From Flavobacteriaceae bacterium bin25 (GTDB lineage Bacteria; Bacteroidota; Bacteroidia; Flavobacteriales; Flavobacteriaceae): a DNA stretch of 64,000 nucleotides. The stretch's first letter is position 1; every line of letters starts with the position of its first letter. The translations under genes were made by a program, and so were the position numbers. Of this stretch, positions 40,633 through 48,790 are shown in pieces. Where the stretch lies: positions 1-64,000 of the forward strand of contig MPMN01000010.1 of the NCBI GenBank assembly GCA_002238525.1. Direction: 5' to 3'. Under the pieces are notes generated by a model that ran no database searches, was not told where the DNA came from, and saw nothing but the letters and a program-made list of their open reading frames with translations.

Positions 40633-41354
40633 AACCGTTTTAATCCCATAGAATTTAACTTGACATAATATAATGTTAGAGAAATCAGCAACCAAATGAG
40701 ACAGTATAGCAGAGATAATAAATCTCCCTCTCTCATAAAATCCAACACTGGGGTAAGAGGAAATAAATAACTAATAATTGAAAAAAAAGAATTTATACTT
40801 GAAAGATTGAAAAAAGCATCAGAGAGAAAAATACTCATTAGGTAAAGAGGAGTTAACAAAGCTTGATCCTTATTGTCTTTTATCCCAAAAAGCGAAATCG
40901 TTAGACCAATCAGAGAATAGATTGAGAACCCTAAAACAATACCTATAAGATAAAAGATAAGGGATTTAAAGCTAGGAGTGAAATCAAATACATATACTGA
41001 AAGTATGATTACTATGATTGAAGCAATTCCAATGAAAATCAGTCTAGTCAAAATAAAGGTGATAAAAAGCCAAATTATATTTAACGGGTACCCCCTAAAA
41101 TACCGAACTACTTGTAAAGTATAATAGTTCTTAATCACAGGACCTACTGCATAAAATCCATCACTAGCTATAATACTCCCTATTACTCCTGGGAGAAAAA
41201 AACTAGCGTATCTAGAATCAATTCTAAACGCCAAACCAAAAATGATGAATAAAAAAGAGGGTAAGAAAATAGTATATATAAGAGTCTCCTTGTTTCTCAA
41301 AAAAGAAGAAAGGAATTGGTAATGGAATAAAAGTCGTATAGCTTTAATATTCAT
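40629..41354 (-). CDS. ABC-2 type transporter permease
   Basis: A 241-residue membrane protein with six predicted helices and no ATP-binding motif. It has the ABC-2 permease look (N-terminal FLRNKETLIYTIFLPSFLFII, central GLTISLFGIKDNKDQ loop). It pairs with the ATPase gene 54 nt upstream to form an exporter. Substrate unknown; peptide or drug export and immunity are typical of small ABC-2 systems of this type. Confidence 0.8.
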   Translation of the reverse strand: MNIKAIRLLFHYQFLSSFLRNKETLIYTIFLPSFLFIIFGLAFRIDSRYASFFLPGVIGSIIASDGFYAVGPVIKNYYTLQVVRYFRGYPLNIIWLFITFILTRLIFIGIASIIVIILSVYVFDFTPSFKSLIFYLIGIVLGFSIYSLIGLTISLFGIKDNKDQALLTPLYLMSIFLSDAFFNLSSINSFFSIISYLFPLTPVLDFMREGDLLSLLYCLIWLLISLTLYYVKLNSMGLKRL

Positions 41355-41408
41355 TTAATTGCAACCTTAGCTAGCTCTGTTCTAATCTAGTTATTTCAGA
41401 CAAAAAAT

Positions 41409-42248
41409 CTACTCATTACTTTTTAAATGAACGTATATATCTCTCAAGTCTATTTGAAAAACAGAATACCCAGTAGAATCGGCTTGAGAAATAAATCTGA
41501 TAATTTCTTTCTTTTCATTTTGATTTTTAAAGTATATAAAACTTTGTTTATCAATACTTATTACTCTCATTTCTTCAGGATATTTAATTGTTGAATTAGT
41601 CACTATCTTACCTTTATAGGGGAACTTGGCCATCAATTCATCATAGGTTTCGGCATTGCTAAGGATTTTTCCGCTTTCTAAAAAAATAATCTTATCTACA
41701 TGAAATTTAGCCTCTTCCCAAAGATGAGTGGTTAAAAGCACCGTCTTTTTATATTTTCTAATAATGTTCCAAAAGATATCCCTGACTTCAGGATCAAGTC
41801 CATCGGTAGGTTCATCCAAAATAAGTAAATCACTTTTTACAAATAAAGATGCATATAGACCCACTTTTTTTCGTTCCCCTTTGGAAAGCACGTAAAAATA
41901 TTTATTCAGTAGGGGTTCTAATGTAAGGCTACTAATAAGATCGTTATTTCTCGGTGTTGAATAAACGCATTCAAGAAGTTTCAAAATTTCCTTTACTTTA
42001 AGTAGCGGCAAGGCAGAAAATTGATCGTATAAAATACCTAGTCTATCTTTATTTATTTCATTTTTCAGTATGGTACCCCGATATCTAACATTGTCCAAAA
42101 TACAATCAATCAACGAAGACTTACCAGAGCCATTATGACCTAGTATTAGGTACTTTTCACCTTTTATCACATCAAAAGTGATATCATCTAGTACCGTTTT
42201 ACTTCCAACCTTGTAAGTTAACCCCTCAATTTTTATTAACTCACCCAT
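41409..42248 (-). CDS. ABC transporter ATP-binding protein
   Basis: A 279-residue ATPase. Walker A GHNGSGKSSLIDC, signature LSKGERKKVGL, Walker B LLILDEPTDGLDPEVRD and the H-loop LTTHLWEEA are all present, so it should be active. The C-terminal 80 residues beyond the nucleotide domain are not recognised. Neighbours: permease and a secreted TPR protein. Small exporters of this type often confer peptide immunity or resistance, but nothing here proves that. Confidence 0.88.
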   Translation of the reverse strand: MGELIKIEGLTYKVGSKTVLDDITFDVIKGEKYLILGHNGSGKSSLIDCILDNVRYRGTILKNEINKDRLGILYDQFSALPLLKVKEILKLLECVYSTPRNNDLISSLTLEPLLNKYFYVLSKGERKKVGLYASLFVKSDLLILDEPTDGLDPEVRDIFWNIIRKYKKTVLLTTHLWEEAKFHVDKIIFLESGKILSNAETYDELMAKFPYKGKIVTNSTIKYPEEMRVISIDKQSFIYFKNQNEKKEIIRFISQADSTGYSVFQIDLRDIYVHLKSNE

Positions 42249-42354
42249 ATAGACTGTTTTTTATCTTCATACAGAATATTCTGAACTTTTTCTAAAATCC
42301 CATTTATTTTTTTCCTTTCTCAGCTAAAGCAGCCTTAATCCTATTGATTTCCAT
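42238..42354 (-). pseudogene. Short frame resembling the start of an Xre-family HTH gene
   Basis: On the minus strand a 39-codon frame begins MEINRIKAALAEKGK, which matches the first residues of small Xre regulators of Bacteroidota (pattern MNRIKxVLAEKGKTNKWLAxQLGKS), then diverges. The stop lies inside the ATPase start region. It looks like the stump of a regulator gene left by a deletion upstream of the ABC operon. Confidence 0.35.
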
Positions 42355-42468
42355 GAGTAAAGAAAAATTGCCTAATACAAAAGTATTTGATTATTCGTAC
42401 ATTTTTTAACATAAATCCTATTATATACGCTTATCAATGACAGCGTGCCAAAATGCCTCTCAATAGGC

Positions 42469-42482
42469 CTAGAATCAACCCC
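42469..42482 (-). repeat. IS-end-like repeat, copy 4 (inverted)
   Basis: Reads GGGTTGATTCTAGG on the minus strand, identical to copies at 500-514 and 31296-31309. It lies 230 bp upstream of the ABC ATPase gene start and about 260 bp before the IS1595 remnant. Confidence 0.5.
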
Positions 42483-42745
42483 TAAATCATCAAAACAGAA
42501 AAATTAAGTGTTATCGTAGTCCTCAATAGTTTTGTAATTGAGGTGGTTAAACCCCAAAACGATGTTTCGAGGAAGAAAACTTAGAAAACTTCCCGTGGGA
42601 CTGCAAATTTTATTTCGGAATCAAATTCCCACCAGCGAGATTATCGTAACGTACATATGAAACTACAGATTTACTCTCTCCCCTCTATTTTTGCTTCATT
42701 TGCACCCATTCCACAACAAAGTGATTAGAGCCATAAACGATAATT
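42483..42745. other. Gap before IS1595 remnant
   Basis: No gene. The stretch from about 42537 to 42620 holds an IS-edge-like segment (GAGGTGGTTAAACCCC) but no terminal repeat partner was found at the other side. Confidence 0.35.
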
Positions 42746-44046
42746 ATGAATATTTTTAAAGGACAAAACCTCTTAGAGTCTTCTGAACGCTTCCCAACAG
42801 ACTTGGATTGCAAGAAATACCTCTCCGAAATCAAATGGAATGACAGCTTTAAATGTGTCCAATGTGGACACGGGGCTTGTCAGGAACGCAAAGATTTTTC
42901 AAGGATGTGCAACATCTGTTGCCATACCGATTTAGCTACAGCCAATACCTTGTTTCACAAGGTGAAGTTCGGTGTACACAAGGCCTTTTTTATCTGCTTT
43001 GAGATGTCTACCACCACCAAGAGTCTTTCCGCATGGTACACGTTTGCTGGCTATGGAGTAACCGAAAAGACTGTCCATCTGTTCATGCACAAGGTCATAG
43101 AGGCTATGGAATCCAGTGGCAAGTACCTTGTTGATAGTATAGTAAATGTGGACGAGTTCGTTCTGGGCGGAGTGGAACAAGAAAAAGAAAGCGGTAACGG
43201 CAGTACAGCTTACAAAAGAGGAAAAGCTTGGCGCAAGTTTGTCAAAATCGACATTATAGTATTGATAATCAACCACTTATAAATCTATCCACTACAACAA
43301 AGCCCTCTTGGTTGAACCGTTTTGATCTGTTCATTGGGGAAAATTATTTAGTCAAGAAATCCTGTCTACAAAAGGAGAACACAGCCTTATTATGTTTTGA
43401 TTTTGGGGATATTGATTTTTGTTTGTATAAGCATAAAGTAAAACTTTGCGGAGGCTAAGATAATAAAATTCCTAAATCTAAAAAACATATATCCACTACA
43501 ACTAAGATTTCAAAACAAAATTATATATATGGCATTTAAATCTATTCATGAATATAAATGTGATAATAAAAAGAATTGATGGTTGTAAATTATTCAATAA
43601 AATGACTAAAAAATTTTTACGAAATAAAAAAAATGCGCTTTTAACAAACTTGCGTTAGGCTTATGTATGCCATGCGCATAGAAGATTTCTCAACACGCTC
43701 TCTTGAGTTCATCTTTGCCAACCATATCAGTAAGTCTGTCCAGATAACCATCGTCAAGATGTTGATCCCCTTCACGTGGCAGAAAGGATATAGACCAATA
43801 GACAAGGCTTATAACATTACTCAGATGGAAAGCAACAATGGACTCAAGTTCGTGTCTCTTCATACGATGAACCACCAGATAAAGTCTTGGATGCGTACTA
43901 TTTATTCATGGGTAAGCGACTTTAACCTGGACAGATATTTCAACGAGATATGCTTCAGAATAAACCGTTCGCAGAATAAAGAGACGATATTCAACAATCA
44001 AATAACAAAAATGGTTGACAAAGAAAAATTCTATCAAAAAATCTAA
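42746..44046 (+). pseudogene. IS1595 (ISXO2-like) transposase, broken
   Basis: The N-terminal half (42746 to about 43226) has the zinc-ribbon CVQCGHG and CNICCHTD, and the DDE-type core start VDEFVLGG. The C-terminal half resumes at 43663 with YAMRIEDFSTRSLEFIFANH, NITQMESNNGL and SWVSDFNLDRYFNEICFRINR. Between them are about 385 bp of extra AT-rich DNA containing a 13-bp direct repeat (TATCCACTACAAC at 43286 and 43490), with stops in the transposase frame. The gene is inactive. Two more fragments of the same family are at 39075 and 45708. Confidence 0.85.
43286..43502 (+). repeat. 13-bp direct repeat inside IS1595 copy
   Basis: TATCCACTACAAC occurs exactly at 43286-43298 and 43490-43502. 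It lies within the extra 385 bp that separates the two halves of the transposase. It may flank an inserted small element. Confidence 0.6.
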
Positions 44047-44095
44047 TATGTGCTTAAATAATGACCTCAATTCTTTCTATTGGGCTATTCACCCT

Positions 44096-44160
44096 ATTTG
44101 CGGCCAATTAGTGGCCGATTCGGCCAATTAGTGGCCAATTAGTGGCCGATTCGGCCAATT
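44096..44160. repeat. Short repeats of GGCCAATTAGT / GGCCGATTC
   Basis: The 65 bp between the IS1595 remnant and the AlbA_2 gene stop is built of three GGCCAATTAGT and two GGCCGATTC units. On the minus strand they follow the stop of the AlbA_2 gene and would encode a periodic peptide such as LAESATNWPLIGRIGH. They look like a former repetitive C-terminal tail. Confidence 0.6.
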
Positions 44161-45475
44161 ATTTTAATATATATTTAGTCCCTCTTCCCTTTGTTTTCGA
44201 AGGCACTAAAAAATTTAACTCTATTAGTTGTGTTAGTTCATTAGTGGCTGTTGTTTTTCCTATATTATTAATGGATTGATATTCTCTATTAGTTATCTTT
44301 CCTCTTTCCTTTACATATCTTATCGCATTAATTTGCCTATTGGATAAACCTAATTGTTTCAATTGTTCCTCGGAAAGGTAGTCTTTATAAAGTGTTACCA
44401 AAATCCCTCCATTAAATTCTTTGATTTTGGGTTCTGGAAGTCCGTTCTTTTTACAGGAATCAATTATTTTTAATGTACCTAGTCCCCAGGAATCAATATA
44501 TCCTGCTTTAAAGCATACTTCGGCAATCAATGGGTTTCTCGGTTTGGAAACATGATGTACTTTCAAACTTTCTTCGTCCAATCCTTCAGGTAAAACCCCT
44601 TCGTTCCAAATAGAGAGTTTATTGTCATATACCCTCATTTGAATTTTTGCACCCATATAAGTTCTGTGCACCATGGCGTTCAATAACATTTCTCGGATGG
44701 CCGCTATAGGGTATTCTCCTTTTTCTATCCGTTGCAATCCCTCAAAACTAATCTGTTTGGTCAAAAACTTTTCATTTAATAGTTGGGGTACTCTTACCAA
44801 CAGCCAAGTAATATTCCCTTCCAATTGTTCCTGGAAAAGAAGGTCAGCATGATCTTTTCCAAAACGACCAATTTGTACTGCCACATTTGGATAAAACCTA
44901 TTGGGGTCTTTTCCAAATAAAATGAGAGCACCACGCTTAATTTTGCCATTTAACATTAAACGTAGTTTTTCCAATAATTCTTGCTTGGTTAAATCTTGGC
45001 TTGCAGGCATTCGTCCACTTTTATCTGCATCATTCAAAAAAAGGTCAATACTTGAATCTTCTATATCCTCTAACGTTGCTCCTTCCTCAATAACATCGTC
45101 CCATGTTTTTCCAGCCTTTTTTAATAAAAATTCATTTAATTCAATACCTGTTAGTTCAGATTTTACGCTTCCCGAACGATAAAAATACCGTCCTCTTAGT
45201 GATACCGGAACGGAATAGGGTTGTACTATAATTTCAATACATTCTTTTCCATTGTCTTTTATGGTGTTAATATCACAGATAATACCTAGATGATTTTGTA
45301 TTTTTTGGGGTAGGGATTCCATCAAGTCTTTAACTCCATCAACGCCCACAATAGTTCCGATATCAACTTTACCAATGTATATTTTACCTCCAATGGCATT
45401 GGCAAAGCCACATACCCATTTTAGGTAATCGTCATGCCAACTTCGTTTGTATTCTATGTTTTGGTTTTCCGGCAT
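44159..45475 (-). CDS. AlbA_2/Schlafen-like ATP-binding transcriptional regulator
   Basis: A 438-residue protein. NIEYKRSWHDDYLKWVCGFANA is a typical AlbA_2 (Schlafen AAA_4) start, with GGKIYIGK as the following strand; the middle region has the HATPase-like PIAAIREMLLNAMVHRTY and GYIDSWGLGTLKI; the C-terminus is a winged helix (SNRQINAIRYVKERGKI). Such proteins often sit in defence islands or regulate them, but the substrate here is not known. The stop is followed by short repeats that may be the remains of a longer tail. Confidence 0.85.
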   Translation of the reverse strand: MPENQNIEYKRSWHDDYLKWVCGFANAIGGKIYIGKVDIGTIVGVDGVKDLMESLPQKIQNHLGIICDINTIKDNGKECIEIIVQPYSVPVSLRGRYFYRSGSVKSELTGIELNEFLLKKAGKTWDDVIEEGATLEDIEDSSIDLFLNDADKSGRMPASQDLTKQELLEKLRLMLNGKIKRGALILFGKDPNRFYPNVAVQIGRFGKDHADLLFQEQLEGNITWLLVRVPQLLNEKFLTKQISFEGLQRIEKGEYPIAAIREMLLNAMVHRTYMGAKIQMRVYDNKLSIWNEGVLPEGLDEESLKVHHVSKPRNPLIAEVCFKAGYIDSWGLGTLKIIDSCKKNGLPEPKIKEFNGGILVTLYKDYLSEEQLKQLGLSNRQINAIRYVKERGKITNREYQSINNIGKTTATNELTQLIELNFLVPSKTKGRGTKYILK

Positions 45476-45671
45476 AAATTGATTAACATTTTATTTTGTG
45501 TTGTTATTTGTTCTTCCATCATCATTTCATAATGCTCTCAGCCAAAAGTCTTATAATATTCAAAGGAACACATCAAACAATACTTGAGGCCGATCATTTA
45601 TCATTTTTTGATAACAGATACCATCACGAGCCGATACCTTGTGACTTTCATCATTTATAGTAGAAATATAA

Positions 45672-45686
45672 GCACATTTAATGTGC
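45672..45686. promoter_or_regulatory. Palindrome GCACAT-TTA-ATGTGC
   Basis: A perfect 6-bp inverted repeat with a 3 nt spacer in the gap upstream of the AlbA_2 gene. A binding site for a dimeric regulator is possible but unproven. Confidence 0.3.
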
Positions 45687-45707
45687 ATATTCATCCCATT
45701 AATGCAA

Positions 45708-45783
45708 CTTTAGGATAAATCGTCCAGAAAGTAAAGCCACAATATTCAATAATCTGATAACAAAAATGGTCAGTAGGGGGTAA
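45708..45783 (+). pseudogene. IS1595 transposase remnant (C-terminal end)
   Basis: The frame reads RINRPESKATIFNNLITKMV then stops, matching RINRSQNKETIFNNQITKMV at the end of the IS1595 copy at 43663-44046. The DNA after the stop also agrees in part (CTTATACGCGCTTAA against CTAATATGTGCTTAA). Confidence 0.75.
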
Positions 45784-45840
45784 TTTAATTAAAAAAATCT
45801 TATACGCGCTTAACTAACCAGCTCTATTAATTATTTTGGG

Positions 45841-46263
45841 TTAGCCTTTTGAAGTATTCAATAAAAGAGCATTCTGGGAATACCAATCAATAAGTAGGTT
45901 TGCTGTTTCGTAATTAGTCGCTAGAGAAACTCCATGAACATCGCATACCCTCATAAGCATACTAATATCAACATCATGGGGATGTTTCCCAAGAGGGTCG
46001 CGCATAAAAATTACCACTGAGATTTCATTCCTGGTAACCATTGCAGCAATTTCTGCATCACCGCCATAAGGTCCTGATGCAACTTTTTCAACTTTATTAA
46101 TTCCAGCTCTTTCGCAGTGATAAGCCGTTGTCCCTGTGGCCACCACGTTGATTTTGGGGTGATTGAAAAACTTTAATCGCTTGGTAACAAAAGAAACCAT
46201 ATCGGGTTTTTTATTGTCATGGGCAATAAGGGCGATTTTTTTTAAGGTAATTTGGGATTGCAC
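45841..46263 (-). CDS. mgsA: Methylglyoxal synthase
   Basis: A 140-residue enzyme that converts dihydroxyacetone phosphate to methylglyoxal and phosphate, a bypass of lower glycolysis. GTTAYHCERAG, SGPYGGDAEIAAMV and FMRDPLGKHPHDVDI are the phosphate-binding and catalytic Asp motifs. The start is GTG at 46263; an in-frame TAA lies a few codons upstream, and no ATG intervenes. Length is a little shorter than the E. coli enzyme. Lies between IS1595 debris and tRNA-Gln. Confidence 0.93.
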   Translation of the reverse strand: MQSQITLKKIALIAHDNKKPDMVSFVTKRLKFFNHPKINVVATGTTAYHCERAGINKVEKVASGPYGGDAEIAAMVTRNEISVVIFMRDPLGKHPHDVDISMLMRVCDVHGVSLATNYETANLLIDWYSQNALLLNTSKG

Positions 46264-46397
46264 GACTGAAAATGTTTTACGGGGTTATCGGTTCAGGTCC
46301 TGAAAAGCGGACGCAAAAATAATCCAAGAATCCATCCCTTAGGCCAAAAATAAAAATTCGGTTATCAATTATAGATTAAACCCTCTCACTTTTTTTG

Positions 46398-46470
46398 TTG
46401 GCCCACTAGGGATCGAACCTAGACTCTTCTGAACCAAAATCAGACGTGTTGCCAGTTACACCATGGGCCA
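46398..46470 (-). tRNA. tRNA-Gln (anticodon TTG)
   Basis: Minus-strand cloverleaf: acceptor TGGCCCA/TGGGCCA, anticodon stem TCTGA/TCAGA with loop TTTTGGT (anticodon TTG, codon CAA), T loop TTCGATC on stem CTAGG/CCTAG, discriminator A. About 73 nt. Confidence 0.93.
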
Positions 46471-46680
46471 GTTGGGGGTAAATTTACTTATTTTGTGCTA
46501 TTCTGTTACCACAATACATGAATTGATTTTATCTAAATCAATGCATACATCTTGTCCTTATTTGAAATTGGTGATGGCTTAAAAGCGTAATTTGTTAGAA
46601 TAGTACACTAATTCAATATTGCAATTCAATACTAGGCGAATTTTCATAGGAACCACCAGAGCGGCAAAGGCAGCACTTTA
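46471..46680. other. Gap between tRNA-Gln and a broken small gene
   Basis: No gene or repeat recognised. Confidence 0.4.
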
Positions 46681-46981
46681 TTATTTTCTCTCGAAATCCC
46701 TATAGAACCAAATGCCCGTTTCTAAGAACACCTCCTTAAGTTCTTCCCTACTCTTAAAATCAATGACTACGAAACGGACAGAAGGCATTGAATAAATTCA
46801 CCACCATAGAGTCTTCATAGTCCTCTATTAATACCTTGATGGAAGCCTTGTTCATCACCATCAACTCTACCTCATAAGTGTTTTTAGGTGTTGAAAGAGC
46901 CGACTCAGCAAATAAGCCAAGAAAATGAAGAGAAAGAATAAATGCACATGAATTACAACCCATTATAGAATTTGATAACAT
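46681..46981 (-). pseudogene. Small secreted protein gene with a frameshift
   Basis: A minus-strand frame from 46981 begins with a hydrophobic signal-like segment (GCNSCAFILSLHFLGLF) and reads to SH at 46760. In the next frame, from about 46772 to 46681, the reading continues FVVIDFKSREELKEVFLETG, IWFYRDFERK and stops. Joining the two frames gives one protein of about 100 residues. No family is recognised. I call it a broken gene; a real one-base error in the assembly is an alternative. Confidence 0.4.
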
Positions 46982-47225
46982 TGTATCTGTGTACCAACAT
47001 CCAGATATAAGACACCTTAGCTGTGCTAAAAAATCACTATACTCGGAGGCAAAAAGTTTAGAAAATCTGAATAGCGTGTAAAAAGAGCAATAAATTTTAA
47101 ATTCTTGACCGGCTTATCAAGAAGTATTAGTTACCTAAACCTTTATCTTTGAATTTAAATCCAATGTTGGAATTGGTGTCCATTTCTTTTTAACTTAGGA
47201 CATTCATTTATCAAATAACTATCCA
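46982..47225. other. Gap upstream of the CBS gene
   Basis: Contains the -7-like element TATCTTTG at 47144-47151, 74 nt before the CBS gene. Nothing else recognised. Confidence 0.4.
47144..47151 (+). promoter_or_regulatory. Candidate -7 promoter element for the CBS-domain gene
   Basis: TATCTTTG fits TAnnTTTG; no -33 partner at 19 to 21 nt. Confidence 0.4.
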
Positions 47226-47717
47226 ATGGCAATAAAGAGTTTTCAGGGTGCACAATTCAGAAAGAAAAAGGCAGAAACCAACAAAACGTTGGTATCAGAT
47301 TTAATGGCCAAAAATCTTGTTACTTTTTCCCCCGATCAATCCCTACAAGATGTAATGCGAGACTTTATTAAACATAGAATTTCTGGAGGTCCAGTAGTTG
47401 ATAAAACAGGAAAAATCGTTGGGATTATTTCTGAGGCAGATTGTATGAAACAAATCTCTGATTCAAGATACTTTAATATGCCGTTTATAAACCGTAAAGT
47501 CAGTCTCTTGATGAGTAAAACCGTGATTACCATTCAGGATGATCAGACCATTTTTGATGCAGCTTCATTGTTTTACAATACAAAACTTCATCGATTCCCT
47601 GTACTAAACAAACGTGGACGGTTGGTTGGTCAAATCAGCTTGCGCGATATAGTCCTGGGAGCTTTGAAGCTTAAAAGTCATAGCTGGGATCATAAACATA
47701 TACCAATTAAATCATAA
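47226..47717 (+). CDS. Tandem CBS-domain protein
   Basis: A 163-residue protein made of two CBS motifs: VSDLMAKNLVTFSPDQSLQD to VGIISEADCM, and VSLLMSKTVITIQDDQ to LVGQISLRDIV. Such Bateman modules bind adenine nucleotides (AMP, ATP, S-adenosylmethionine) and regulate partner proteins. No fused catalytic domain. Partner unknown. About 20 basic residues precede the first motif. Confidence 0.88.
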   Translation: MAIKSFQGAQFRKKKAETNKTLVSDLMAKNLVTFSPDQSLQDVMRDFIKHRISGGPVVDKTGKIVGIISEADCMKQISDSRYFNMPFINRKVSLLMSKTVITIQDDQTIFDAASLFYNTKLHRFPVLNKRGRLVGQISLRDIVLGALKLKSHSWDHKHIPIKS

Positions 47718-47948
47718 AACTTTTCTTGCCTTTACAACATCCATACATTGAATTTTATCAAAGGGTTTTGTGTATAAACTGTGAACAACTCTTGAGTAAT
47801 ACATTATGCTGCCTGATTTTATGGTAATATAGAAAGAGGTTAAGAGTTTTGATGGATATGTTTTAAGTATGTAATCTGGAGGGCATATAATTAAAATACT
47901 TGTTGGTTTTAAGTGATTGATATATTTTACTTCAAACTGACTGGTCAT
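47712..47948 (-). CDS. Hypothetical small protein
   Basis: A 78-residue frame on the minus strand, downstream of the restriction gene and convergent with the CBS gene, overlapping its stop by 6 nt. It has no signal peptide and no recognised domain; the composition is plausible for a globular protein (a hydrophobic strand TSILIICPPDYIL). Evidence is only an open frame filling an otherwise empty gap. Confidence 0.35.
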   Translation of the reverse strand: MTSQFEVKYINHLKPTSILIICPPDYILKTYPSKLLTSFYITIKSGSIMYYSRVVHSLYTKPFDKIQCMDVVKARKVL

Positions 47949-48018
47949 GTATAGATTTGAAAAGTCACCTCACGAAATTCCTTATTTTGTAATTGCAATC
48001 AAAAATTGAAATAAATCG

Positions 48019-48759
48019 TTATAAATCAGCTGAATATCTGTAAAGCAGATTTAAATTCTTCGGCTTTATTCGAAATCCCCCACCATGGTTATGATATTTT
48101 CCTGCGTTTTTGCCCGATTTATAAATGCCCAGCCGTATATCAAATTGAATGAGTCCATTTCTTAAGGACTCAAGGAATCGATCAAATTCTAATTGAAGAA
48201 ACAACCTGCATTTGGTGAATTTGAAGTGCGTTTTCGAGTCTATACTTTCTTTATCTGCACTTACAACAATAAGCTTATCTATTTTCCTTAGTCCCTTTTC
48301 AATGTCAATAAAATTCCAATAAACTGGTGTTTCAAATAGATTATTATCTCTTTCAATCAGCAGCTCTAATTGTCTATTTTGATAGTTAATGTTCAATTTC
48401 ATTCTATTTACATCGTAGATATTACTCCATCGATTTGCATAAACTGAAGCATACAACTTTTTCATTTGAGGAAATGCAGAATCCTTATAGTCGCCAAAGG
48501 TGTCTCTCAAAAGACGCATTGCTTTTTTTGGACTATTTGGTGCTCTGGTGAACAAAGAGATGGGGCTTTTTGTTATTTGCTTCTGAGTTTTAATTTCAAA
48601 GCCCATAAAATCAGGATCTTGTTTATTGTTTTCTGCAACACCCAACAAATCTTCTAATGTTCTACCTATTGCACCATCGTTCTCTTCAACACTAGTTGAC
48701 CTAACAAATCCCAAACCCCTAATTCTGTTAATCTCGTTGATAACTTTATTTAATTCCAT
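48019..48759 (-). CDS. Type II restriction endonuclease of the MvaI/BcnI family
   Basis: A 246-residue protein. DNDGAIG-like NDGAIGRTLEDLLGVAENN and PDFMGFEIKTQKQ correspond to the PD-(D/E)xK metal site of MvaI/BcnI enzymes (the Glu of TLED, the Asp of DPDF and EIK). Those monomeric enzymes cut CCWGG or CCSGG. Length matches the family (about 245 aa). It is divergent from a methyltransferase gene 31 nt away that protects the host, forming a complete R-M pair. The exact recognition sequence cannot be read from sequence alone. Confidence 0.85.
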   Translation of the reverse strand: MELNKVINEINRIRGLGFVRSTSVEENDGAIGRTLEDLLGVAENNKQDPDFMGFEIKTQKQITKSPISLFTRAPNSPKKAMRLLRDTFGDYKDSAFPQMKKLYASVYANRWSNIYDVNRMKLNINYQNRQLELLIERDNNLFETPVYWNFIDIEKGLRKIDKLIVVSADKESIDSKTHFKFTKCRLFLQLEFDRFLESLRNGLIQFDIRLGIYKSGKNAGKYHNHGGGFRIKPKNLNLLYRYSADL

Positions 48760-48790
48760 GTATTTTTGTAAATACTATCGAAATTAGTAA

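Noticed and set aside
43640..43662. TTAACAAACTTGCGTTAGGC considered as an integron attC site
   Set aside because: Only one core-like half (GTTAGGC) is present, no second half or hairpin, and no integrase gene.
44090..44160. Repeats GGCCAATTAGT considered as a CRISPR-like or satellite array
   Set aside because: Units are only 9-11 bp, without unique spacers, and total 65 bp; they fit a decayed coding tail better.
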